Positions 22,320 to 32,887 of a DNA stretch of 64,000 nt are shown piece by piece. Source of the DNA: Nymphalis io. Its lineage: Eukaryota > Arthropoda > Insecta > Lepidoptera > Nymphalidae. The stretch's first letter is position 1. Each line of letters starts with the position of its first letter. The notes beneath the pieces are model-generated. The model worked only from the letters and a program-made list of their open reading frames with translations. It had not been told where the DNA came from and searched no databases. The DNA lies in the NCBI RefSeq assembly GCF_905147045.1, contig NC_065903.1:10974001-11038000 (forward strand), written 5' to 3'. Both the position numbers and the translations under genes were made by a program.

Positions 22320-23807
22320 AGTTTTAATGGATGCTTCCTTTACCTGGCGACCACAGATTGCTGAAATTAGCCGTAAAATATTCGCGACAATCCATTCTCT
22401 TCAAAGGATGAAAATCTTCCTACCCACTAAAACCAAAATACTACTTTTTTTTACGCTGGAAAAACGCATTACGCGTTTCCCCCACGATCAGTCGGCGAGC
22501 CCCACATACCCCCCGTATGTGGGGCTCGCCGATATCCGAGGCACCGAGTGCGCCCCAAACAACGGAATACCCACTAAAAAACCAGCGTTACCCTTTCCGT
22601 CTTAACAAGGAACGCCACGGGATCGCTTGCACGTGCTACCGTGAAGATAGCCCGAGCCTGGGTGAGGGGTGATCTCGCACTGTTTGATGTGAAACATTCT
22701 ATTGATTTGCTGAACGAATAAGATCGACTCGTATACCACGACGGCAAAAGATATAACGTCTCTTATGCTGCCGCTCTCTTACTTATCTGTGAATGGTACG
22801 TATACTTCGTAGCTTTATATTGTTATCAAACAAAAGGAAAACATATTTAACCATCACTTTGCGCAGAGGCAATATTGTAACCAATGAGGTTAATCCGAGG
22901 TACGATTATTGCTAGATAAAAACCAAAATACTACTTGCTAATTGCCTTCTGCTACCAATTTTGGATTATGCGGATGCGTGTTACCCTGATTTGTCAGAGG
23001 AACTATTTAACAAGTTGGAACGTCTGCAAAATATTTGCATAAGGATTATATTTGGACTGAAGAAATTTGACCGTATTTCAGCGTATCGTTCTACTCTTAG
23101 GTGGCTTACAATCAAAGATCGCCGCAACTTACATGTTCTTTCTCTCCTCTATTCTATTCTATTTCACCCCTGTACCTATCTGAAGGAACGCTTTAATTTT
23201 CTTGGTTCGGACTCAACTCTTCAACTTAATCTTCGCTCCCAGAGTGACAACAAATTAAGTTTGCCTATATGTCACTCTAATCTATATGCTAACTCATTCA
23301 CGACTAAGGCAGTAAGACTGTGGAATACACTTCCATCAGATATCCGTCAATCCTCTTCAATTTCTATCTTCAAAATTCGTACTAAAACTATTACCTATCT
23401 CTGTAACCTATCTACTTCCTTCACACTACATCTGTCCACTCTTAATGTTATAAATGTTTGTATTGTAAATAGATACATGTATGTATGTATATATGTATGG
23501 ATATATGTTGTATGTTTTATAAATGTGTATGTGTATCTTTGTGTATGTATTGTTTACATTTATATACATGTATTTACAATGCACTCGCCCGTTAGGTCCT
23601 GCCAGCATCTTAATGCAGGGTTGTCTGGAAGAGATCACTACTTGAGTGATAAGACCGCCCTTGCACGCATCATGTTGAGGTCCACAATTTTTTTTTATAT
23701 AACATCGCTTCTCTTGAACTTTTGTTCTTCTTTATTTTTTACTTTTGTTTGTCTTTTCTTTTTTCATTGTGAGTGTGTAATAATGTCATTTAATAATAAT
23801 AACATCC
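22320..23807 (+). mobile_element. LINE (non-LTR retrotransposon) remnant, interrupted
   Basis: The 3' part of a Jockey/CR1-type LINE. A first coding fragment (22327-22446) reads as the end of a reverse transcriptase, with SWRPQI-like residues FTWRPQIAEISRKIF. It is interrupted by the element at 22447-22918 and resumes at 22937. There the C-terminal region follows to about 23420, with motifs LDYADACYPDLSEE-like, LERLQNICIRIIFG, and AVRLWNTLPSDIR. A TG/TA-rich stretch then leads to the typical 3' UTR block GGTTGTCTGGAAGAGATCAC and CCGCCCTTGCACGC. The 5' reverse transcriptase core is absent, so the copy was 5'-truncated. It ends in TAATAATAATAA. Confidence 0.88.
22447..22918 (-). mobile_element. 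retroelement family E inserted in LINE, with 18-bp target-site duplication
   Basis: The direct repeat AAAACCAAAATACTACTT occurs at 22429-22446 and 22919-22936, exactly at the interruption of the LINE. The insert starts with T residues in the plus direction, meaning an A tail on the minus strand. It contains reversed family E landmarks (GCGTTTCCCCCAC, GGAATACCCACTAAAAAACC, CGCTTGCACGTGCTACCGTG). It also carries a small perfect palindrome of GGCGAGCCCCACATAC type near 22492-22533. At about 470 bp it is the longest family E copy in the window. Confidence 0.9.
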
Positions 23808-24454
23808 CAGGGGACCACCTTGCCGTGGTAGGGCGGCTTATGAGAAGACAGGTGAAAGGTCTCTTGGACTTGACCTTACCCTGTTAAATAAGTAGAACAG
23901 GAGATACACAAAATTTAATAGCATCTTAAACCTTGGCTACGTCTTTCTCAACTAACCGTCCCAAACCCAAATGGAGATGAATAAAATAATCTATAATACG
24001 GCCGCTTCCCGGGGTGCGCCGGGGCGCATCTGGAGCCGATGCTGGATGCTACCGCATGCTGTAACCATCGGTGGTGAGGAGCTGAGCAGGCGGGCACTCA
24101 CCAGTAAAAGTGTTACAGCTGGTCGTTGTGAGTTGAACAGGCGGACTCACAACGTAGAAGTTACAACCGACCCCTTGGGCGATGATACAAATTTACTAAT
24201 TTTATCTACCCCTACGACTCGCTCCCACGATGCGACCCTAGCAGAAGATAAAAAGGGCTCCGATTTGCTTAGTGAAATAATTCCATCGACATCGTCACCA
24301 TTCAATACATATGAATCACCCATTTCATCTCCACTTTCATGCCATATTTCATCAAACATCACTTCACCTACGTCTGTTGGATGTTGTGGAGGAGGCCGTT
24401 GAACCTGCACCCGCCACAGACACAAGCCGTGCGCGCAAAAGATAGTCGAAAGAG

Positions 24455-25523
24455 ATGAACGAGTTCATCTGGCGCACGTACCTCATTGCCACAAAATTAT
24501 CTACAAGCAAAATACACCTTGATCATTTACACCACGAATTTTCAAGAAAATTTCCACAGTTGCAGGCATCCAGACAGAGATTAGGTGACCAATGCCGAGC
24601 TATTGTGAGAAATAAATTACTCTCCCAAGAAACATTAGACCAAATAAAAAAAGAAGTTACTGTTTATCTACAACAAACCAACAACCAGGACACAGTACAA
24701 AACATACAAACTTTTTCAAACATAAAGACACACAAACACTGTCATCAAGGGGTAGGGCAGAGTTCTTCTCTGCCACTGATGGACCACTGAGTACAACGAA
24801 ACCATTGTTAGAAACTACTATAAAATTACAGAGCTAGAAGAAAACAGATCAGCTTACCGTCAGCCCCTTTATCAAGCAGTAATTGCAGAACACCCAGAAT
24901 TGTCAGAAGTAAGTGAACAGAGAATATCAGACCAGCTACGAGTTATCCTTAATAATAAAATGATTAGTGATGAAAAACTTAAAGAAATCCGTAAAGAAAT
25001 ATCGAACGATCTTTGTTTGCGCCGTAACCGTTTAGAACATACTTCACAACACGCAATGTTATCACAAAATACAACACCCGTACAAGCACCTAACAATGAC
25101 GAAGAAAATAACAATCATACACATCTATTCACCCCATCAAGACAAACACATGCTCTATTAGACATCGCTGGAAATAATGAACTGAACCAAACTATTTACC
25201 ATCCTGACGCGGATAAAATTAAGGAACAATACAAGATTACAGTACAAAAATTTCAAAACAACAACCCGGTTGCCTGTCCCTACATACCAAAGCAAAACAC
25301 CTCAAGAAAATTAGCTCAAATTGTTAATATCATTAATACCGAAATAATGACGCAACAAATTTCAGCAGAACAAGATTTTCAGACCACTCATGCCATAATC
25401 TATTGTGCAGCATACACAGCAGCTGTTTGCAATGGAACTAAGATTAAGGATACCACCCCTCAACTTAACAACCAACAGAAAAAAGAACCTGCATGGCAGA
25501 AAAGGTTACAGAAAAAGATATAA
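24455..25523 (+). pseudogene. Dong/R4-like ORF: duplicated N-terminal module
   Basis: Two related modules, one in each frame. The first (24455-24670) has FIWRTYLIATKL, EFSRKFPQLQASRQRLGDQC and LDQIKKEV. The second (24779-25020) has ETIVRNYYKITELEENRSAY, HPELSEVSEQRISDQLRVI and LKEIRKEI. Their matching order implies an internal duplication, probably of a DNA-binding region. One frameshift separates them. The frame closes at 25521 in a TAA, but reading continues in the same frame beyond it, so this is a nonsense mutation. Confidence 0.75.
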
Positions 25524-25767
25524 GATCTTAGAAGAGACATTGGAAGACTCACAGAATATAACAATGGCAATAGGAGCAATAGGCTTATCTTATCAGTGGA
25601 AAAGATAAAAAATAAACACCGGATACACTCACAGCATGAAGAACCTAACACAAACAATGAACATTTCCGTGACACCCTCAAACAAAAACTAAATGCCGCA
25701 TCTAGTAGGTTGAAAAGATATTTAAATTGCACTCTTAGAAAGTCACAGAACACACACTTTTTGAACA

Positions 25768-26905
25768 ATGAGAAACATTTTTATAGAACCTGCCTCACAA
25801 CAAAACACACGCACAGATAATCAAGATTTACCATCACCACCTACCAACACAATACATAGTTTCTGGTCTAGCGTATGGGCTGATCCAGTAAATCACAATA
25901 AAGACGCTGCGTGGCTAGACCCTGAAGAAATTGATTCAATCAAGCCTATGAACTTCAACCATATACCTTTTGACATATTCGTGCGGGTACTAAATAAGAC
26001 CCACAACTGGAAAGCACATGGAAGTGACTGTATACACAATTATTGGTACAAAAAATTTACATCAGTCCATACATTACTCCAAAACCACATCAACGACTTT
26101 ATTCAAACACTTAACATAATGCCACACTTCGTCACACAGGGCCTCACGTACATGATACCGAAAGACACCGACCATCAAAATCCAGCTAAATATCGTCCAA
26201 TTACCTGCCTACAAACCATTTATAAAATACTTACAGGATGTATTGCTGAAATACTACACGAACACATTGCAACTAACAATATTCTTGCCGAAGAACAAAA
26301 AGGATGCCGAAAAAGTAGACAAGGTTACAAGGAACAGCTTGTAATAGACACAATAGCCATGAAACACGCTACGTCTAGGAAAAAAAAATATTAATACCAT
26401 GTATATAGATTATAGAAAAGCTTTTGACTCCGTACCACATAGTTGGCTTCTTTACATACTGCAATACTATATAGTTCACCCACAGCTTATTTATTTTCTT
26501 GAAAGTTCTATGCAAAACTGGAAAACTAAGCTTAAAATCGCAGGACAGGTTAAAACCGAAACGGCTGAAATCCCAATATGCCGAGGTATCTTTCAGGGAG
26601 ACGCCCTTAGCCCACTGTGGTTTTGTTTTGTGCTAAACCCTCTCTCCCATATGCTGAACAAATCAAACCACGGTTACTCTATCACCGCACCAAATACAGA
26701 AACTACTCTTACACACCTCATGTACATGGATGACATTAAATTATACGGTAGCACAATAGCATCATTACATCATCTTGCAGATATCACCCAAACTTTCTCA
26801 AGCGACATTCACATGAAGTTTGGGATAGACAAGTGTAAGACATTTTCGGTCAAAAATGGAAAAATCATCCCAAATAGCTACATTAGAATCAGGAGAGATT
26901 ATTGA
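25768..26905 (+). pseudogene. Dong/R4-like reverse transcriptase domain
   Basis: The frame at 25768-26394 carries the finger region (HNWKAHGSDCIHNYWYKKF, MIPK, KYRPITCL, AEEQKGCRK). A run of eight A residues at about 26382 marks a frameshift. The next frame (26399-26905) carries the palm: DYRKAFDSVPHSW, GIFQGDALSPLWF and the catalytic YMDDIKLYG, with FGIDKCKTFSVKNGK as thumb start. The catalytic aspartates are intact, but the frame breaks inactivate it. The YMDD form, instead of the FADD of most LINEs, agrees with the RLE-type lineage. Confidence 0.88.
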
Positions 26906-27374
26906 ACCTCTAGAACCGTACGTAGATATATCAAAAAGGAGCAAAAGATAGACTTATAACTAAATTCAGACATCGTTTAAATATTCTATTCCGGTCTCAA
27001 CTCAACTCCCGCAATTTGTTTAAAGCAATAAATAGTTACTTATTCTTTCGGCATAATTAAATGGTCTCAATGTGAACTCCTCAACCTTCAACGTATTATT
27101 AACACTTCTCTAACTGCCCACCGAAAACATCATCCTAGATCTTGCGTACAGAGAATGACCCTTCCCAGAGGTGAAGGTTGACGAGGCTTAATAGATGTAG
27201 TCAACCTACACAACAAATAAATCATATCTCTTAGACACTATTTTCATCAACGCTCGGAACACTCTCCACTGCATAAAACAGTAACACTCGCAGACAACAG
27301 GACCAGGTCATCGACACCATATTTCGACCTTAATATCCAATCAGATACATTCACTGTCATTCTAATCCTGAAAC

Positions 27375-27882
27375 CATTCAACACATAACTTCCGCCTGTA
27401 GAGCCCGTGCGCAAACTGACTATAAACATCGACACGACCAAGTGAGCGCCATCATACATCAACATCTCGCACATAAACATGGTTTTATAAAAAAGAAGAC
27501 TCCATATCATAAATACAAACCCAACACTATACTAGAAAATAATAGTTACAGGATATACTGGAACAGAACTATAATCACAGATAAAACAATACATTTCAGT
27601 AGACCCGATATCACATTTCATGACAAAATTAACAAAACTATTTATCTTATTGATATAGCTATTCCTAACACTCATAACATACAGTCGACAATTTCGGAAA
27701 AGCTCAGTAAATACCAAGATCTAGCAATCGAATTGAAACGTCAGTGGCGAGCAAACACCATCCATATTGTTCCCATTGTCATATCAGCAACTGGAGTCTA
27801 CCTAAAAGCTTACAACGTAGCCTTGATATGTTACAGGTTCCTCAAAATACTCATAATTTACTCCAAAAGGCAATCATCCTGA
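27375..27882 (+). pseudogene. Dong/R4-like zinc-finger remnant and restriction-like endonuclease domain
   Basis: After a frame-broken stretch, NPETIQHITSACRA is the second half of a CCHC finger. The open frame from 27442 then has RHDQVSAIIHQHLA just upstream, followed by SRPDITFHDKINKTIYLIDIA and EKLSKYQDLAIELKRQW. RPD plus the following aspartate in LIDIA form the PD-(D/E)xK-type active site known from R2/R4 elements. It ends with IHIVPIVISATGVY. Confidence 0.85.
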
Positions 27883-28041
27883 ACACATGCCGCCTCACTC
27901 GCAAGTTCCTTAGGACTTCATCTATCTCATCTTCCTATACAATCACCTAGAACCTACTCGCGCTTGGCTACGGCCCGTGTGTTTAGGTTTTTGTTACCTC
28001 ATACGAGAGGAAATGTAAAATAAAAATATAATAATAATAAA

Positions 28042-31000
28042 ACTTATGTGTGTTTTGTGTGTATTGATAAAACATTAATAAAACTGGTCCAAAAGTGGCA
28101 ACTTTATTTTACGGAAAACGTTAAAAATAATATGTTGCTTACTCCGTGGAAATTAACCCTGTTAGATACTAAAAAAACATATTTTTTTTCAATATTTTAA
28201 ATATTTAATATATATAGTTATTATTAATTAAATAATTTAGCACTAATTTTAGAGATTCAAACAACGTTTACACTTAAGTTAACCTACGTGTAGGTATTTG
28301 TTATAGCTGTTTTCGATATCGCATAAAGTATTATCTTCGACTACTTTCCCATAATAACTTAAAAAATATGCAATATAATAAGGAAGTTCGAAGTCAAACA
28401 GATTAGCAGCTTTTGCGTAAGACAGGAGAAGATCAAACAAATAAAGCTTACTTCTTTTCAATATTAATATGATGCCTCTTTTAATAAATAATACTTTCAA
28501 ATATTATTCTATAAAAATATATTCAATATTATTTAACACGACATTTTAATGCAAGCAAAACAATGGCGGTGGCTCGCACCGCTGGTCACTTACAGCCCAT
28601 TAGAGCTTCGCCACGCGGAAGTTATGGAGGGCCCAATGTATTTTTAATTTTATATAGACCGTAATCTATGTCAATAGAACTTATTAATAACTGACATATA
28701 TTTTTCTCAAAATATTAATTAGGGTTTATGTACGAAGTTTTTGTTCGAGTTCAAACAGTAACAGTTGAGTTCAAAATTTCTTTTAAATACAATACTAGCG
28801 GTCTTTGACTTCGCACAGACAGTGAGACTAAGTAGACACATGATGTCGCTGATTTTTATTTTATTTGAGAGGAACAATTAAACTGTACATATTTTCCTAT
28901 ACCTATCAGTTTGATCTAACTTATATAGCAATATAATTTGTTCTAATTTACAGTAAATATTCATAAATTATTCACCTAAACCTACTTCCCGAATCAATCT
29001 GTCGATTGGCGAAAATGGAATAAAAATCCTAACAGCTAGCGAAACCTCTGTACGACGTCCCTGAAAAGCCCGAGGGAATTCAATTTATGACATATAATAA
29101 TAATATATACCAAGATCTATAGAATTAAACTATACATTACCACTTACCAGCATGATTTCGCGATAATGCTATTGTTAGCGATTGTTTCGAGTTCATGCAC
29201 CCATTGAACAAGGGAATCCCGATTTATAAGAGTTATAATACAGTGCAGAGTTTTCATATATCGTTACTGTCATCGCAAAAGGCCTAAGTAAAAAAATAAG
29301 TTCAGAATAAAACTACAAAGTGTACTGTATTTTTACAAGCTTTAACTCGCAATGTTTGTTGTAGTCAAATCTTGAAAGGTAAATTAAAACAACTTCCTCT
29401 GGTGCTACTTAGCTGAAACTTTACATGTATGGTTTGGCATTAGCTCCAGAATCCCAATAAACAAACTCCTCGACCGTTAACAGCAAGGACACCAAATTTT
29501 GTATATAAAACCTTGTTTTTACAAAAATACTATTAACTTATTTAGGTCTACGATTTCTGGAATATGTTAAAAACTCAATTAAAATCGTTCAACCTCTAAT
29601 TTGTAGAACGATAGTTAAATTCAATAGATAGTAAACACCTAATTATACATATTAATACACTCATTTATAAATGTATAATATAAAAAACATTAAATTATTT
29701 TTAACATTATGTCCTAATTACGAACTGGCCATCTGTACCATTTTATGTGATTAAAAAAAAACTAATTAAACCGTATTTTATTTCAATTTCGTTTGTTTTT
29801 CGCTATACGTTACCTACTTTAATTAATGAGTAACGCAAAGTCTCATTTCGGTTGTTTATTTTTTTTATGTTTGTTACCTCAGAACTCTGTCATTTATGTA
29901 CCGATTTCGAAGTTTTTATTTCGTTTGGTTTCATTTAAAGTTGAAGAAAAAAAAACCGTTGAGGGTGATAAAAAAGGGAATGAATTTTTTATGGGCTCGA
30001 AAAATGTTAGATGTAGGTTTTGTTTTTTAAACAGATTATATCTACAAATTCAAAACGTTATACTTTTTTTTTAAAACAATGTCGAATGACTCAGCAATGA
30101 CCATGATAGTCTTACAGTTTCCATGTCTGTTACTCATAATGTTAAATAAATACCGGCCTGTGTTGAAACATGAATGATAAAGGCTACAATAATAATGTTC
30201 ATTCTCATTGAAGGATTCAAACGCGAATAATGATTATTTTTATATAATCAAATTAACTTTTTTTCGTATCTTTAATTACGGTCTATGAGTGTATTTATCT
30301 TTTCTAGACATAAAAAACACATTTACAGTTAATTTATCAGTAAATCCGTAATTGATTGAAAATACACTTTGGAAAAAAAATCAATATTTACATATATTTC
30401 ATGTATTATTTATTCTAGTAGATATTTTTAGAAATTATTCTGATGATATAAAATCTCGCTTTAAATATTCATTGTGTTAAAGGGACAGAAAAAAGTAACT
30501 GCCGCCGGCAACAGCCGATTTTTAGTCTTTGAATTCTAAAACATGAAACATAATAAATTTTTATTTCGCTCAAATAACGTAGATGTAAGCCAAGAGCCAA
30601 AAAAGTATTTATATACAAATACAATAGACACAGACTTAGTTGTTAATTCGATTTTTTCTTTATTCTTTGACCTGTTATTTATGATATTATTATTACATAC
30701 AACATACACGTATGTAAATCCAGAGACGGAAAGGCACTCAAGATAAACTTTCGCTTTTCTTCTAGTGCTAAAATTTATTGTTTACTTTTTTGTATTGTTA
30801 AATAAACAAGTGGTATAAAAAATAAATAAATTCGTTTGTATGGTATATACAAGACGGTACTCTATAAGAATTGTTATTGGAATACAGATACTTCAATCAT
30901 GCCTAGCTCTGAATAAAAATGACAAGAAATTAGTCTTACAGGTCGAGCCACTGCAGAATTGTTTTTCTGTCAACTTCATAAAATGAGTGCTTATCTCCAT

Positions 31001-31500
31001 CCATCCATAAAGAAGTAACTACAGACAACTAAAATTAATCATTCAGTATACCGTCAACCATAAGAGTTAAAAGGCATATCACAATTACAACATCCCTTAT
31101 CGTCGGGATTAAAAACAATGAAAATGGAGGTAGATGTAGCAAACTATGGAGGCCCAAGCGCCTACTTGGAGCGCCCAGTCAGCTCATGCTCATGAAAGCT
31201 GTAACGGAACGAAATGTTAAGCAAATTGTGTATGATTACAATTACATCCAGAAAAATATTTAATATAATAAATGTCATTAAAAAAGTGTTATTTATGATG
31301 TACATAAAAAACACTTTTTTTAATGACTTTATAGTTTTTTTAAGGAATTCAATTAATTCTAAATTATTAGTATTACCACTATAAATAAGATTATTTGTTT
31401 TTTTTTTAGAAAAATATTAGCAATGATAAAAATGTATTTAATTAAAAGTCCATGTGCATGCAAGTGACTAAAAATAGGTAAGAAAGAATAAAATGAACAA
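28042..31500. other. AT-rich intergenic stretch
   Basis: About 3.4 kb without a supported gene. The interval 28795-29060 (ACTAGCGGTCTTTGACTTCG, ACTTCCCGAATCAATCTGTC) resembles the dispersed element also seen at 46640 and 53232. An imperfect hairpin lies at 31274-31327. Several short frames (28279-28500, 29826-30074, 30543-30746) show no motif or splice context. Confidence 0.45.
31274..31327. repeat. imperfect 24-bp inverted repeat
   Basis: 31274-31297 pairs with 31303-31327 with one mismatch and one extra T; the loop is 5 nt. It is AT-rich and lies 3' of mRpL52 on the opposite side of its polyadenylation signal. Confidence 0.7.
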
Positions 31501-31514
31501 ACTAACTATTAAAT

Positions 31515-31520
31515 TTTATT
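31515..31520 (-). terminator. polyadenylation signal of mRpL52 (AATAAA on minus strand)
   Basis: TTTATT on the plus strand, about 43 nt beyond the mRpL52 stop codon. Confidence 0.45.
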
Positions 31521-31562
31521 ACTAACAAACAACCTAATATAAAATAAACGAATTATATTTAA

Positions 31563-32887
31563 TTATTTTTTCCATAAAGCCTTTCCTTTTGGCTTGAGCC
31601 TGTTACTAATAATTGCTTGCCGCTCTTCTTCCTTCGCTCGTAGTGTGTTCTGATGTCTTTGTTTAGCAAAATCAACTTCTGAGCACATTGTGACAATTTG
31701 ACTTGCATATTCCTGATTTTTGAGCATGCGTTTCTTCTGTTTTTGCTGGAAAAAAGTACAACACTTGTTACAAATATCAATATATAAATGGTATTTATTT
31801 TTAAATTAAACATATTTTATCATATTCTGGAAGAAAAAAGATAAAGCAATTTTACCTTGATTGGCCATGATATTACTGAACAAAATCTATGGTATTCATT
31901 AAAAAATGAGCTGGATTTATATACCAGAAAGGTCAGTCTACAGAACATGTGGATGTAAATCGTGAGCACAAATACTGTCAAGTAATAATAATGATAATTG
32001 TCAAGTACCATTGAGTCTAGATATACTCCTTTTTTTTAATATAGAATACGAAGGCGGACGAGCATATGGGCCACCTGACGGTATGTGGTCACCAACACCC
32101 TTAGACATTGGCATTGTAAGAAATGTCAACCATCGCTTACATAGCCAATGCGCCACCAACCTTGGGAACTAACATTTTATGTCCCTTGTGCCTGCAATTA
32201 CGCTGGCTCACTCACCCTTCAAACTGGAACACAACAATATCAAGTACTGCTGTTTTGCGGTAGAATATCTGATGAGTGGGTGGTACCTACCCAGACGAGC
32301 TTGCACAAAGCCATACCACCAGTAAATGTAATTGTGTTTGGCAGTGAAGGAGTAAACCTGCATGTCTCAGATGAAATACTAATACTTGTCTATGCATCGA
32401 GCCCCATTGCCATTGGAGAGCAGGAGTCTTTACTGACATTTGCGTTAAGAATAATAATAAGATCTTTACTCAACAGTAACACTATTAGGGACTATTGCTT
32501 TACTTATACCATTGTTTTATTTGTAATTATAGTTACTTAACTAATTCAAGGGGTGGGCATTTGAAATCTCGAATTTGGGGTTGAAAAGGGATATTTTTAT
32601 AGGGGTTGGTTTCCTCTTTCAAACTACACCCACCACAAGCCGCGGAGACGCGAATTTAAAATGCAATCCCTTTTCAACATTTGATAATTACAAATGTATC
32701 TTTTGCGACTTGTTATTAGGTTATTTAATTACCAGTAATGGTGTTGGTCTTCCATCTAAAAAAGTATAATCCTGTCCATCAGTGAGAATACCTTCAGCGG
32801 TGCGATTAACTGACAAGCCTCGATTAATTCGCCACTGCTTCAGAAACAGCGTTGATGTGCAACTCAGGGAACGACTAATGGTATTCA
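31563..32887 (-). CDS. mitochondrial ribosomal protein L52 (two exons seen; first exon not resolved)
   Basis: A component of the large subunit of the mitochondrial ribosome. Exon at 32733-32887 (155 nt) is preceded by acceptor TTTACAG and followed by donor GTAATT. It contains LFLKQWRINRGLSVNR, TDGQDYTFLDGRPTP. The last exon, 31563-31745 (183 nt with TAA), has acceptor TTTTTTCCAG and contains QEYASQIVTMCSEVDFAKQR and NRLKPKGKALWKK. The join is at a codon boundary. The layout QWR-x-GL, DGRP-P, 29 residues to a conserved acidic pair, then LKPKG matches the known family, whose human member has 123 residues; 111 are visible here. The exon at 32733-32887 starts two bases into a codon, so a short first exon with ATG and the start of the mitochondrial leader lies upstream (above 32887), but I could not identify it. 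The intron carries a family B repeat at 32027-32330. Confidence 0.88.
32027..32330 (-). repeat. retroelement tail family B, copy 7 (in mRpL52 intron)
   Basis: A nearly full-length copy, with T run at the left and CTTGCACAAAGCCATACCAC at the right. The A tail is on the minus strand, in sense with mRpL52. Confidence 0.87.

Larger units (their letters stand above)
23808..28041 (+). mobile_element. Dong/R4-like non-LTR retrotransposon (RLE type), decayed
   Basis: Both ends abut TAA repeats (TAATAATAATAA at about 23792 and 28030), the known target of Dong/R4 elements. Coding fragments on the plus strand follow one another in shifted frames. These are a serine/threonine-rich N-terminus (23971-24402); two copies of a helical module with FP-L-QR-DQ-R-I (24455-24660 and 24779-25020); a basic linker; reverse transcriptase (25768-26905) with KYRPITCL, DYRKAFDSVPHSW, GIFQGDALSPLWF and YMDD; an HxxxC zinc-finger remnant (about 27375-27400); and a restriction-like endonuclease domain (27442-27830) with RPD and LIDIAIPN plus EKLSKY. 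Frameshifts (at about 24780, 25770, 26390 and 26905-27440) and a stop at 25521 show it is inactive. It probably sits in the TAA tail of the preceding LINE. Confidence 0.9.

Noticed and set aside
24147..24425. Minus-strand frame of 92 codons
   Set aside because: It lies opposite the N-terminal region of the Dong/R4-like element.
31820..32011. Hydrophobic minus-strand frame before the last mRpL52 exon, with ATGGCCAATCAAG and a GTAAAA donor
   Set aside because: The phase after ATGGCCAATCAAG does not fit the mRpL52 frame, and the exon at 32733-32887 joins the last exon perfectly instead.
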